From Channallabes apus (lineage: Eukaryota; Chordata; Actinopteri; Siluriformes; Clariidae): a DNA stretch of 64,000 nucleotides. The stretch is from the NCBI GenBank assembly GCA_030522415.1, contig CM060113.1:10798065-10862064 (forward strand), written 5' to 3'. Shown here one piece after another: positions 46,576 through 58,558 of the stretch. The notes under the pieces were generated by a model, which saw only the letters and a list, made by a program, of their open reading frames with translations, did no database searches and was not told where the DNA came from. The translations under genes and the position numbers were made by a program. The stretch's first letter is position 1. Every line of letters begins with the position of its first letter.

Positions 46576-49334
46576 AATTTACAAAAAAGATTAAAAAAAT
46601 TTAGAAAAGAAAATATTTGGCAGTGTGTATGTGTGAGAAAAATGTGTCTAAATAATAATGAGATGAATGAATGATGAATGAACTGTATGTACTGTACATG
46701 TATAACTATAATATATATTATGGTTGAATGTTTTGATTGTGTTGAGAGGATGAAGCTTATGCCTTTGTTAATAAATAAATAAATAAATAAATGACAGTAC
46801 AGACATGCCCACATTGTTGGTTTTACCTGTATTGTCAGTTTTGACATTTGATGATTGTTCTGCACGTAATGACCCCTTGATAACTGCATGCTGTAGAATT
46901 CAGCACCCATGTTCTATGTCCAGCACAATTTGGATGAGATTCCAAAGTTCAAGCTTGGCATTTACTTAACGGTGATTGACCTGAGCCATTTTTAAAGCTT
47001 ACGTGAGACTTGAATCATGAATATAAGGAATGTTTTTTACATGTATAGTTTTAATACATGAATGAATATATAAACTGATCAATCAATTAATCAATGTAAC
47101 TCCTGCAAACAATATTGTTTCATTAGAAGACAGATATACCAGCAGGGCATATGACGTGCAGAGACGTCAAGAACAGGGATGTAAAATGCAGGTCTATAAA
47201 TAAACTCAGCAGTGCATCTTCCTGCACTACAAAATGGCCCACTTTACAGAAGAGAAGATGTGACTGAACAGAAGGAACTGCAAAGTGTCAGTTTAAGAAT
47301 TTTTTTTTCTAAACCATACCCTAAATAGTCAGAGATCATTTCTGTATAGTGGGAAATAAGTTGCATAATGTAATCGCAACCGAGTGAAAGTGTTTCTCTT
47401 TCAGCTTTTTGCTTGGAATAAAATTCATTAAATTATCATGATGAATAGTATTATGTGAAATCTGTTCTTTGTATATTTTAAGATAGCCCAGGTTTTTTTT
47501 TATTAAAATCATTCAAAACTTACCATGGTGATGTGGTATATTATTTACTTTATGGGGTGCTACTGACATCAAATGTGAGTTAATGGATGTTTGGGAGGAA
47601 TAAATCATTTCATAAAATTGCCATGCAGTCACACAGCATTGCTTTCTGTATTTGATATATTGGACTTAAAAGAGAGCGTTAAAATTGCAGATATGACAGA
47701 TATATAACATATATAATAATAAAGGTGCTGTGATATTTCAGTATATGAGAAGTGCATGCTCTCTATGAATCTGTTGATCATTAAGCACTACATGGACCCT
47801 GTAATCCATTATGCTTTCATAATGGAAGCGGTATAATGTGCTACGTCAGCATTTTTATATAGCAATAACCTGCGTAGCACTCATGATTTAAAGCTTGGTC
47901 CAACAACTTTCTTTTTTGAAGGCATCCCTTATCTGCAGTCACGAGGTTTAGATCTTGAAAACATTGCATTGCCGCAGTGAAACATAAATCCTCACACTTC
48001 TTTGCTGGCTTGCCGGATTGCAAAGTAAGGACAAGCTCAAATCAACAACTGCAGTGCTGATATTGCCTAGCTAAGGGGGTTATAAAAAAATAAATGAAAT
48101 GTAAAAGGCAGTGATCTAGTTTTGCTTGTGTATAGTGAATAGATAAGGACGAAGCTTATAGTATCTACTGGCCTCAGGCAAAAGGAAGAAGGGTCAAGCA
48201 GAGGAGAAGTGCATAAAGTAGAAGTGTGACATGGTCCATGATTAATCTTACCTGTAGAACTGGCAGTCTTGATTTTACGTTCACATGGTTGCTAGAAACT
48301 TGTAATTAAAGAGAGTTATATCACATAGCATTAAATCCAAGGATTTAAGGAGTATCAAGTTGAGGAAAATAGTTGGATCAAGAACAAAGAGGACAGAAAA
48401 AACACAAAAGTGCTAGTAGCCAGAAGTGCTCTCAGTTATAAGAAGCACACTATAACACAGAGGTAATTTCACAACTGATGTGTCATCTGGGTCCCACTGA
48501 TATTACATTTGCAAATAGCATGTGCATGTAATTTTAAAGTTACAATAGTCTACTTTTCTGTTTCTCATACAGATAATGTAATCTAATGCAAAAATTACAT
48601 TATGCAAAAATAATTATAATTTTTGTCTTAGTCTTAATGGAATAGCTACTACACATTAATTCACATCTACTGTATATGTAAAGGAGAATAGCCCCCCCCC
48701 CCTTCCATCTAGGGATTATACTGGCCTTGTGCCCATTGGATCTACAAAAACACTGACCCAGATAAAGTGGAAGAGGATGAAATGATCATCAGGTTTAACA
48801 TCATGATTACTCTCTATTATGCTAAGTTAGTCTAGCATTCGTTTAGCACATTTAATAAAATTTTTGCATGGGGTTAAGTGTTTACCTCACTTTTAAATGA
48901 ATTATTAAATCTTTAAAAATTTCAACCACAAACTTTATTGCCTTTCCATGAGGTTAAGAGATGAGTGTAGAAGGAGTAGGTTACATATGACATATGATAA
49001 AATACAAGGATGTAAAGAGCTGGCAGCAATACAAATGCTGAACTGAGCTGTATACTGTACATCATTAATCAGTAGCAAGTGCAAAATATACGACAACACA
49101 GTGTGCGTTTCCAGAAGTGCTCTTTTATGCAAAAAAAAAGGCAAATTTTTATTTATTAATATCATTTCAATATTACTATAGTAAATTAATGATGATTTAT
49201 GCAATTTATACAATTTGTGGTGGGTGTAAACAGTATTACTGGAACATTTTGGAGGTTTGATATTAATATGGAAAGTCTCTGGTTTTGTGTCCAAAAAATT
49301 ATTTTAGTGGTATATTTCTGGTCATGATTTTATT
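46576..49334. other. Anonymous AT-rich DNA
   Basis: No gene, RNA or clear transposon. A (TAAA)n run lies near 46768-46792 and a 10 nt C run near 48692. Confidence 0.45.
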
Positions 49335-49725
49335 GGCACTTAAATGGAGACATGCAAATGGGATCGTACCAGCATAATGGTACCCTTATGCCACCAGGTG
49401 TCTCTGGCCCCTTGGGGTGTGGCTCCACAGAACCTCTGGTGATGTGCTCTGGTGTCTGGTACCTGGAAGTTAGTAGGTGGGGTGGGGACCTCTGTGTCAG
49501 ATTGGGATCTAGGGAGTTTGGATGCTAGGTCAAAGCCTTGGGCTCTTTGCCTGCTGGGCCACTTGCCCATATGGCATGCTGCAATCTGCTGGGTTCATGG
49601 CCAACATTGACTTTTTTATGAAGTTTGTACTGCATTAGCTTTTTAGTGTATTTGGGCCAGACAGGCTGGCCTTCGGTCCCCACAGGTTTAGATGGATCTT
49701 GGGTGCCCATGATTCTGTCATCAGT
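49335..49725 (-). mobile_element. Tc1-like relic, minus strand
   Basis: The reverse complement shares GGCAAAGAGCCCAAGGCT and a following CCAAACTCCCTAGATCCCAA with the 45360-45425 relic (AGGCAAAGAGCCCAAGGCTG, then CAAAGTCCCCAGATTCCAA). It is the equivalent of the transposase C-terminal half; no frame survives. Confidence 0.5.
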
Positions 49726-51627
49726 TTCCTGGTATATAATTGATAGTCCATGTTTTACAATTCACCTGGCAGTGGTGTTAGTGTTATGGTTTATCGCTAT
49801 ACAGTATTAATAGTTTCAAAGATGGAAATTGCATATTTTATTTCTTTATTTAGCCACATTTGCTTTTTGGAGTTAAAATTGTTAAGTTCTAATTGCTATG
49901 ATCTACTGATCATAAGGCCTGGCTATTATTCCCAGGCACAATAATCCCCCAGCCATCTATAGACCACCAATCTGAATAATAATATAACAACAGGGCACAA
50001 TAGAAATCACAATAACAGAAAGTGTTTAGTTAAAATCTGCCCCTAATATGCTTACAAAACAGTTTAGCAATGAACATAGTCCATTTACAGTGTTGAACAC
50101 TTTATTTCTTTTTAGTAAACTTTAACAAATTTTAATCAACACAAACACATTGTGTTTATAAAACCCCCATGTAATATGAGGCAACATGCATTTCCTTTGG
50201 CAAGAAGTGCCACCATAGTGCCACAGATCATTCAAGCAGAACAGCTACAAAAGCACGATCAGATGATAGTGAAGCATACATACTGGGAGGTTGAAAAGTC
50301 ACTGAAGGGCTCATCTGTTTAACAGCATGTGACAGGTGAAAACCAATAGGCAGGATTGCTCTTATCCTCCTTTTCTCACTAAAGATGTGACTGAGACTGA
50401 TATTTCAGCTCAATCACCGCTGCACTGAGGAAACTCCAAAGAATATAGAGGATGGATAGATGCTGAAAGAAAATAATTCTTCAGAAAACTCAGTAAGATA
50501 TGCTAAAGTTGACAACTATCAACTTAACTCCATTATCAACAGTGTATGAGTAAAGGTGAAATTAGATGGTGATCTAGCCTAGTTAAATTATACGATTTCT
50601 AAATATGTTGCTCACTAAAGATGTCATGCACTAATTTGGATATTGAAAGAAGTGTTAAATTACAAATTAAAAATACTTAGTTACCATACTTGTGTATTTG
50701 AATTTTACGTGAGTGTTTAATGTATGATACTTTTACTTTCACATTTTTTGATGAAAAACCTGTACTTTTACTCACTCCACGTTTCAGCTCATGATCACAC
50801 ATTGATTTTCTAATCCAAACATCTAAGTTTATCCTGTCACTCACACCATAGAATAACTGAGTAATAACATATTCAATAACATGAATAACCCATGTGGGAA
50901 GGACAGGAGCATAACAATTCTTCAAGTTTACAGAAATGACTGGCAGGTCATTATGAAAGGATATATCATTTACAACACTGAAGTGATTTATGGTTACCTG
51001 GGCAATGGACTCCACCCACTTGATTTCACGGCTGCAGATTCTTCTGGCTCCTTTGACAAGTGGCTTGACCAGGCACACTTGTTATGAGAGGATTAGAAGT
51101 GATCCCGCTAACTACCGTACTGTACTGGACAGCTCTTACGCTTTAACTTTCATGATAATTACAATGACAAGGATTAACAAGCTTTTAATTACAAGGTTTT
51201 AGAACATCCACCCATATTGTATTCTGTATGTTTGCACTATGCCCGTGTTTTATGGTGTAGCCTACAGTACATGCAAAATGCATACTACAATTCATCTGAT
51301 TAATGTACATATTAGTACAGTACTAGATTTGCACATTCATGTTATGTGCAGCACTAACTTGTGTATAAAATACTTTAAAATACTGTTTATTAGTTTCTTT
51401 GAGGAGTACTTGTACTTTTGCAATTAGTACTTCAACTTGCACAACTTATACAACTTCTGCTTGAATATTAAGTTTGTGTACTTCGGCCATCTCTACATAT
51501 TGATGACATCATCACAAATGATTTTCATATCAACTACCAGAAAAATATTACCATAATTAAGATAGAAATACAATTAGTCCCTAAACAAACAGGGATTTGT
51601 GATTGATCATGGGGAAATAGGAGCATA
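49726..51627. other. Anonymous DNA, possible hAT-like fragment
   Basis: Nothing firm. 50675-50775 and 51395-51480 contain TACTTTTACTTTCAC and GAGTACTTGTACTTTTGCA, words seen in fish hAT-type non-autonomous repeats, so an eroded element may span them; confidence is low. Confidence 0.3.
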
Positions 51628-51893
51628 CTAGACCTAACAAACTGTTGTTGGTCTTTCGGCTGCTCCCGGCAATGGGTCGCCACAGCGGAATATCCAGTCC
51701 GCACTACAACTTGGCACAGGTTTTACGCCGGATGCCCTTCCTGACGCAACCCTCCCATTTTATCCGGGCTTGGGACCGGCACTGTATCCAGTGGCTGGGG
51801 TTTGGGCACTGGCTGGAATCGAACCCGGGCCTTCCGCATGGCAGGCGAAACACCTACCACTGAGCCACCAGTGCACCCTAGACCTAACAAACT
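51628..51893 (-). mobile_element. tRNA-Gly-derived SINE with RTE-like tail and 16 bp TSD
   Basis: Element 51644-51877, minus orientation, flanked by CTAGACCTAACAAACT at 51628-51643 and 51878-51893. The head (51874 down to 51806) folds like tRNA-Gly(GCC): acceptor arms GCACTGG and CCAGTGC are fully complementary, with A box TGGCTCAGTGG, a GCC at the anticodon position and B box GGGTTCGATTCC. The body is GGAAGGGCATCCGGCGT, and the tail CCGCTGTGGCGACCC with GCAGCCGAAAGAC resembles the 3' end of the RTE LINE at 28308. Pol III-transcribed SINEs mobilised by LINE machinery fit this design. Confidence 0.88.
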
Positions 51894-53119
51894 AAATAAG
51901 CTAAACTAAAAAAACAAGTTGCTGAATATATTGCAGGGTGCTTTAAAAAGAAAAGTTGCTAAATCTGGTGAGAAAGCCTCTAAGTTGGCAATACTGTGCT
52001 GATGTCTTCTCTGGCCAGGGACACTCAACTGTCTCTACTGTCTGCACAGTCTCATCACTGCTGGAGCTGACTAAGCATTGGGCGCTTGAAGTGTACACCT
52101 GCTTTATTTTAATAAAAAGTAATAATTTAATTGTACTCATAAAGATGGTCAATCCTGAGAGCCATGTACTCAATTACTATAATGAGAACAGATGCAGTTT
52201 ATTACTTACTACCCCAGATCTTCAGCAGGACTCAAAGGCTGATTTCGATGTAGACATTAAGACTGAAGATTTGACATTGCATTCTATATGAAAAGCTTCG
52301 CATTGTTTTGTAAATAAATAAATATATAAATAAATAAATAAACACAAGCTGTCGTGAGCTGAACATACAATTTATGCAATGTACAAATAGCAATGTTAGT
52401 GTGGATAAACAGGAAGTGCAGGTTATTATGTATTTCATTTAGTATACTAAATCTTGGAGAGTTGCAGATACACATTCTTGGACATTACTTTTTCCACCTC
52501 CAAAAAAGCTGGTGTAAAGTAGCTCAAAGTGAGTTGCTCAGAAAAGAATATGAAATATTTGCAGGATGCATAATTCTGTTGGAAAATTGGATAAATTTGA
52601 CAATATTGTTTTGTGTTTGTGTGTCTGTGTGTGTGTGTCATACAGATCTCAGCCCATTGTTTGTATTAATTGCAATAATACATGTATTGCAAATTAATCT
52701 GACATATATTTTGAATGTTTAACAGCACAAATAATGACATAATGTTCATATGAATGCTCCTCAAAACATTTACACACTGAATGAGAAGAATTTACCTTGT
52801 AGGAGTTTTACTTAAACCCAAATTAACACCACCATAAAATTTCATTTCCTCTTTCTTCCCCTATAACTCTATGGGTGATCATTACCAAAACCTTATAAAA
52901 TATTTTAAATTGCAGTTCACACCTCACACATAGAGAAAATTAGCAGCAGACACTACTCATAGAGAGCATTTAGTAGCAGACACTGCCAGGCACATGAGCT
53001 ACAGGGATACTAACCTTAACATCAGTATTCAATCACAAAGCACATAAATTGTTGCACAGCAAGGCAGTGCTCATGGTCATATCAGATAACATAAAGGAGA
53101 TCCACATCTGTTCTAGTCC
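51894..53119. other. Anonymous AT-rich DNA
   Basis: No gene recognised; short ATAA runs near 52310-52342 and a GT run near 52614-52638. Confidence 0.45.
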
Positions 53120-53465
53120 ATACAGATTTTAAAGTGATGTCCCACAAGGCTCGGGGCTGTAACTGTACCTGCTCACACTGTAAGTCTACATCCTCACACA
53201 AATGTCCTACCAACACTATTCTGATGACACTTAACTCACCTTCTGCTTTCCCCTGTCAAACACTATTGTCCCTTCACAAATCTCTGCATGTCTGGCCTGT
53301 CATGAACGGCAACATGACTGTGTTGCTGTGTATTGCCATGTCAAGAACTTGTAATACTCGTGGACATCTATCAAATCACACCAACTGTCAGTGATGTAGC
53401 CTTGTGGTATAACTGGACATCCAACTCTGCTTTTTACTTTGCATTACCAAACTCAGTTATTCATG
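53120..53465 (+). mobile_element. L2-like LINE RT relic
   Basis: GTCCCACAAGGCTCGGGGCT (about 53139) corresponds to the VPQGSVLGP RT motif. TATTCTGATGACACTTAACT matches YADDTQL with Y/A changes, and ATCTCTGCATGTCTGGC the following ISACLA segment. Decayed, no frame. Confidence 0.55.
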
Positions 53466-53469
53466 CAGG

Positions 53470-53640
53470 CAGAGGTGGAAAGTGTAATAAAATTTTGTAC
53501 TCAAGTACAAGTACTGTTACTTCAGTGAAATTTTACTTAAGTACAAGTAAAGTTACCATTATAAAAATCTACTCAAGTAAAAGTAAAAAGTAGCTCATTA
53601 AAAAATTTACTCATTTACCGAGTTACTTTTTTATTTTTAT
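53470..53640. mobile_element. hAT-type MITE fragment (tentative)
   Basis: GGCAGAGGTGGAAAGTGTAA, then repeated ACTCAAGTACAAGTA and TTACTTAAGTACAAGTAAAG motifs, a pattern common in fish hAT-derived short repeats. No complete TIR pair or 8 bp duplication seen. Confidence 0.45.
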
Positions 53641-53930
53641 TTTTTTAACAGCGGGGGTGGGATGAGGCATTCTAGCATATTTCAAAAAAGATGAGCAGAT
53701 ATAAATCTCAAACTAGTTGTTTTTAACTGAAGGAACACCTTTGCATAATAAAGCTGTTGTCTTTCTTGTGCTTGAAAATCAAAGTGGTCACTTAAATATG
53801 GTGTTACGTCCCAGTCTAGGGCCATACAGCAAAAGAATGGTTCAGGGTTCCATTTTAAACTGTATGGAAATGGTGGTATATGGCAGAAAGAACTAGATCC
53901 AATCATTAACTGATGAAATAATGAGGTTTG

Positions 53931-53934
<4 letters not shown>

Positions 53935-53993
<59 letters not shown>
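53935..53993. repeat. (AC)n microsatellite
   Basis: About 58 nt of AC, followed by an AGG run. Confidence 0.95.
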
Positions 53994-53994
<1 letters not shown>

Positions 53995-54113
53995 AGGAGG
54001 AGGAGGAGGATCAGATTCAGGATGGACTGAACAAAATGGTATTTATATTTAGTAGCTAGATTACCTGCAAAAAAAAAAAAAAAAAAACACACAAACAAAA
54101 ATACAGGTACCTT

Positions 54114-54484
54114 CCCGGTGGTGTAGTGGTTAGCACTGTCGCCTTGCACCGCCAGGGTCCGGGTTCGATTGCCCGGCCAGGCTCGATTCCCGTCTCTGTG
54201 TGTATGGAGTTTGCATGTTCTCCCCGTGCTTGGTGGGTTTCCTCCCGGTACTCCGGTTTCCTCCCACAATCCAAAGACATGTAGGTTAGGTTAATTGACA
54301 TTCCAAATTGCCCGTAGTGTGTGAATGAGTGTGTGTATGTGAGTATGTGTGTGTGCCCTGCGATGGATTGGCACCCTGTCCAGGGTGTACCCCGCCTTGT
54401 GCCCTAAGTTTCCTGGGATAGGCTCCAGGCCCCCGCGACCCTGTATATAAGGATAAAGCGGTACAGAAAATGAATGAATGAATG
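54114..54484 (+). mobile_element. V-SINE, near full length
   Basis: Head GGTGGTGTAGTGGTTAGCAC, B box GGGTTCGATTGCC, core GTACTCCGGTTTCCTCCCAC, GGATTGGCACCCTGTCCAGG, tail GGATAAAGCGGTACAGAAAA and terminal (TGAA)n. Among the best-preserved heads in the window. Confidence 0.9.
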
Positions 54485-54936
54485 AATATATACAAAGACC
54501 AACCAAACCAAAGGGACAAAGCAATAATCAAAGTCAATTGGAAGCAAAAAGTCAAAACCAGAATCCACAACCAAATATCAAAACGCCAAAATCACAACCT
54601 CTTTCATCTTTCCCGCAGGTTTCTTCTTTATAATATCAGAAAGGTCTTGCCATCTCAAGACTCGAATCCTACCATTCCACCTTTACAACCGATCTAGAAT
54701 CAGTTGCAAGTCTTGTTTTCATCCTCCCTAAATTCCCAATACTCTTACTAACTTCTTAAAGATTTTAAAATCTGATGTTTGTCTACAAAGACCATAAACA
54801 GACCATTCCCCAATTACCTTGAGGCACTTTATTACACCCCTTCAAACCTCTAACACAGATCTAGTAAACCCACCATTTGTCAAGGTACATAGAAGGCACA
54901 CCTCAAAGACATCCTATGGCTGCCTCATTAGCTGAA
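54485..54936. other. Anonymous DNA
   Basis: No feature recognised. Confidence 0.4.
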
Positions 54937-55041
54937 TCGCTAAATTCAGCGATTCATCTTGGATTCCTCCAAGATGGTTCCGGTGAGGTCGGCTGCCGTC
55001 ACGACTGCTCCGACCACCTTTTGTTTGTTTTTGTTCTTTAA

Positions 55042-56583
55042 GTTAGTTTTCAGTGTTTTAAAATCGGCAAAATCATCACCATTGAGTACATTAGGTATGA
55101 TAGAGACACTCTTGTTTCTATTGGTATACAATGTACTCACAATTCGACGTTTTTAACTCCGGATCCGAGCTGGCCGAGTGAGATCCTGAGGGAGAACAAT
55201 GGACGCGATGCGAAGCGGAGGCCTCGAGGGAGACGAGCTGGAGTGAGGAACCGGCTCAGAGCCCGTGCACACCGCACACCTCTGCCTAGTATCCTGCTCG
55301 CCAACGTCCAGTCACTGGAGAACAAACTTGATTACCTCAGGGCCAGGATAAAGTTCCAGAGAGACATTCAGGACTGCAACCTTCTCTGCTTCACCGAGAC
55401 ATGGCTGAACCCAGCGGTACCGGACCACGCCATGCAACCAGGTGAGTTCTTCTCGGTTCACCGCATGGACAGGACGCGGGACTCGGGAAAGTCAAGGGGA
55501 GGCGGCGTGTGCTTAATGGTGAACAACAGCTGGTGCAACAGCGCGAGCGTTGTTCCTCTTATACGCTCCTGCACACCAAATCTGGAACTACTGTCCATCA
55601 TGTGTCATCCATTTTATCTTCCACGGGAGTTCACATCGGTCATAATCAGTGCCGTTTACATTCCACCACAAGCAGACACTGAAACTGCCTTATGCGAGCT
55701 GCATGAGGCACTCACACAGCACCAGACACAACACCAGGACGCTGCGCTCATTGTGGCAGGGGACTTTAATAGTGCCAACCTCAAACGAGCAACGCCGAAC
55801 TTTTATCAGCACATCACCTGCCCCAGGCGAAAGGACTCGCCCAGGGGCGAAAGGACACTGGACCACTGTTATACCACGGTCAAAGACGGTTACAAGGCAC
55901 AATCTCGTCCAGCGTTTGGTAAATCCGACCACGCCGCCATCTTCCTCATGCCAAAATATAAACGAAGGCTGAAACAGGAAGTTCCGGTTCAGAGGGAGGT
56001 CGCGCGCTGGACGGACCAATCGGTGGCCGCGTTACAGGACGCACTCGATGACGCAGACTGGGACATGTTCAGAAACAGCTCAGATGATGACGTCAGCGTG
56101 TTTACGGAAGCGGTTGTGGGATTTATTGGGAAGCTAGTAGACGATACGGTGGAGAAAAAGACTATCAGAACGTTTCCCAACCAGAAGCCGTGGGTGGATA
56201 AAACCATCCGCGACGCTCTGAGATCTCGCACAGCTGCCTACAACATGGGACTTGCATCGGGGGAGATGGAACCATACAAGGCTGCGGCATATAACGTGCG
56301 GAAGGCGGTGAAAGAGGCGAAGCAGCGCTACGGGAGAAAACTAGAGTCACAGCTTCAACAGAGTGACTCTAGGAGCCTGTGGCAGGGATTAAGGACAATT
56401 ACGGATTATAAAGCACCAACATCCGGTATGACGAACGCGGACGCGACTCTGGCAGACGAGCTCAACACCTTCTATGCTCGCGTCGAGGCTGCAGCTAAAG
56501 ACGCTAGCGATGCTAATGCTAACAGTGCTAATGCTAACGGTGCTAATGCTAACGGCGCTAATGCTAGCGGCGCTAACGGCTGA
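55042..56583 (+). pseudogene. LINE ORF2 endonuclease region, ending at a premature stop
   Basis: Open in one frame from 55042, after a TAA at 55039, to TGA 56581-56583, with no ATG near the front; the first GTG-started stretch is at 55243. AP-endonuclease motifs are in order: LANVQSLENKLD, CFTETWL (Glu), GGGVCLMVN, VAGDFNS (Asp and Asn), RTLDHCYT, SDHAAIF (Asp-His). It would nick target DNA in the nucleus for target-primed reverse transcription. The end is an in-frame repeat of Ala-Asn/Gly units (56503-56580) in the linker before RT. The TGA, and a frame change near 56645, separate it from the RT, so the copy is probably dead despite a well-kept domain. Confidence 0.85.
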
Positions 56584-56652
56584 AGACAGGAAGACACTGC
56601 CAGCACCGGGAACGCGCTCATCATCTCCGAGCACGACGTGAGCCAGAGCCTT

Positions 56653-57505
56653 CAAGAGAGTGAACACCAGGAAAGCAGCAGGACCAGACGGCATCTCAGG
56701 CCATATCCTCAGATCCTGCACAGACCAGCTAGCACCTGTGTTCACTGAGATATTCAACATCTCCTTATCTCAGTCGGTGATCCCCACATGCTTCAAAGAG
56801 TCCATCATTGTTCCTGTCCCGAAGAAACCACATCCTGCTTCCCTCAATGACTATCGCCCTGTAGCCCTCACCTCAGTAGTGATGAAGTGCTTTGAACGCC
56901 TTATCAGAGACTTCATCATTTCTTCACTACCCGACACACTGGACCCACTACAGTTTGCATACCGTCAGAACCGCTCAACAGACGATGCAATCTCTCATCT
57001 CCTCCACACATCACTCACTCACCTGGACACTAGGAAAGGGAATTATGTTAAAATGCTCTTCATCGACTACAGCTCTGCTTTTAATACCATAATTCCCTCC
57101 ACACTCACCACCAAGCTGGAGCACCTGGGACTCAGCTCATCTATATGTCAGTGGATCTCCAATTTTCTAACTGGCAGACCACAGGCAGTAAGGATGGGCG
57201 GACATGTCTCAGCTACACTCACTCTCAGCACTGGAGCCCCCCAGGGTTGTGTTCTAAGCCCCCTGCTGTACTCTTTGTACACCCACGACTGCGTGGCCAC
57301 TACCAACTCCACCTCCATCATCAAGTTTGCTGACGACACCGTCGTGGTCGGACTGATCACCAACAATGATGAGTCGGACTACCTAGATGAGATTGGAAAT
57401 CTGGAGAACTGGTGCCAGAGGAACAATCTCCTCCTGAACGTCAGTAAGACAAAGGAGCTGATAGTGGACTTTTGTACAAAGCAGGAGAGGAACTACCAGA
57501 CCCCC
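56653..57505 (+). pseudogene. LINE reverse transcriptase, N-terminal two-thirds, truncated by insertion
   Basis: In the frame that includes 56660. Motifs: [75 protein letters not shown] and active site [10 protein letters not shown] (Asp pair intact), then [17 protein letters not shown]. The reading runs on artificially into the LTR to 57640. The rest of the RT and the C-terminal domain are displaced beyond the Gypsy element. The frame differs from the endonuclease ORF by an apparent single-base indel near 56645. Confidence 0.88.
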
Positions 57506-57507
57506 GT

Positions 57508-58396
57508 TGTTACGTCCCGTAGTATTTTGCATGTATTTTGGTGCCTATGTCTTTCAGGTCCTGGGATTGGGCATCGCACCCGTCAATCATGGTTTCCAGC
57601 GCGACCGCGATTCCCGTGGGAACCAATGAGACTGCCCTAGCCGAGTATAAGAACCCGGAAGTGACGCAGCCGGCGGCGGCTTTTGTTTCATTCATATATA
57701 TGTTGTTATGGTGATGCTATACTTCCGGTATTCTGTATGTTGTTATGGTGATTTGTGAATGTTGTGTGTGTGATACACTACTCTCTCTTTACGTGTATCG
57801 TTCATCCCAACTCCGCCCGGTACGAGTTCTTGGACGTGTCTCTATTCGCGGTGTCGAGTCCAGGTTAGTACGCCCTAGGGTTTACATAAACAGCACGTAG
57901 AGTTAGACTTTGTTTAGACACACTAGATAGGAGTGAGAGCTACTTGTTGTACTTATGTTTTGGCTAGTTAGTGTAGTTAGCGGGCATCCCAAGCCCTGAT
58001 TTTGTTTTCGTTGTGTTTATAGGTTAGATTGACTGCCGCGCATAAGTTAGAAGGTGTTTTGTTTTATTTATTTCTTTGATTTAAGCTCTGCTCGTGGCTC
58101 CCACCATTGAATGCCTATTTATTACTTTGTATATATTTTCTGTAAATATTCTTTCTTTCACTATTTGTACTATTGGTTTCCACTGTGTGTTTTGGTGCTT
58201 TAAATTACTAAAGTTTGTTAAAACTTAGCGCTACTCTGGAGTTTGTCTCGTTCTTGTTCATAAAGGACTTCTCAAATAGTAATCAGTGACGGTTTACAAA
58301 ATATTAACCTTCCTTTTTTTTTATTTTCTTATGTCGGCTTCCTATCCCCCTTAGACATTAAGAGCAAATTTAACATCTAAATAGGAAACCGTAACA
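57508..58396 (+). repeat. 5' LTR
   Basis: 889 bp, starting TGTTACG and ending CGTAACA, a perfect 7 bp inverted terminus with the standard TG...CA. Over the 644 bp that overlap the 3' LTR I count about a dozen differences. Transcription signals are not obvious; TATAAG at about 57646 is a candidate TATA box. Confidence 0.93.
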
Positions 58397-58400
58397 TAAT

Positions 58401-58413
58401 TGGGGGCTCGTCC
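58401..58413 (+). other. Primer binding site, tRNA-Pro type
   Basis: TGGGGGCTCGTCC, 4 nt after the LTR, complementary to the 3' end of tRNA-Pro; the same site is used by many gammaretroviruses. Minus-strand DNA synthesis would start here. Confidence 0.85.
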
Positions 58414-58558
58414 TAAAAAGTTCACTCTTTACTCTGCACTAACGTTGAGGAGGCTTTTTTTTTTTACTTGAACTCGAAATTAAGTGGCTTGTGTGTATTT
58501 CGTGTGCTTAAAGGTACCTTAAAAAGCACCAACACGAATTAGAATATTAAGCTTAACC

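Larger units (their letters stand above)
54937..57507 (+). mobile_element. CR1/L2/Rex1-type LINE, 5' part to mid-RT, cut by a Gypsy insertion
   Basis: The 5' side is GC-rich from about 54960, so this copy probably keeps its 5' end. It encodes an AP-type endonuclease frame and then an RT in another frame. The RT is interrupted at 57508 by the LTR retrotransposon; the rest of the LINE must lie beyond 64000. Older relics of the same or a closely related family are at 3590-3919 plus 7250-8470 and at 41840-42600. The exact clade within the Jockey superfamily cannot be fixed by eye. Confidence 0.85.

Noticed and set aside
51806..51874. A possible functional tRNA-Gly gene
   Set aside because: The cloverleaf is good, but it continues into a SINE body and LINE-like tail with 16 bp target duplications on both sides, so it is a SINE head.
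53682..54269. A 195 aa minus-strand frame
   Set aside because: Made of V-SINE antisense, a poly-A run and the AC microsatellite; no protein features.
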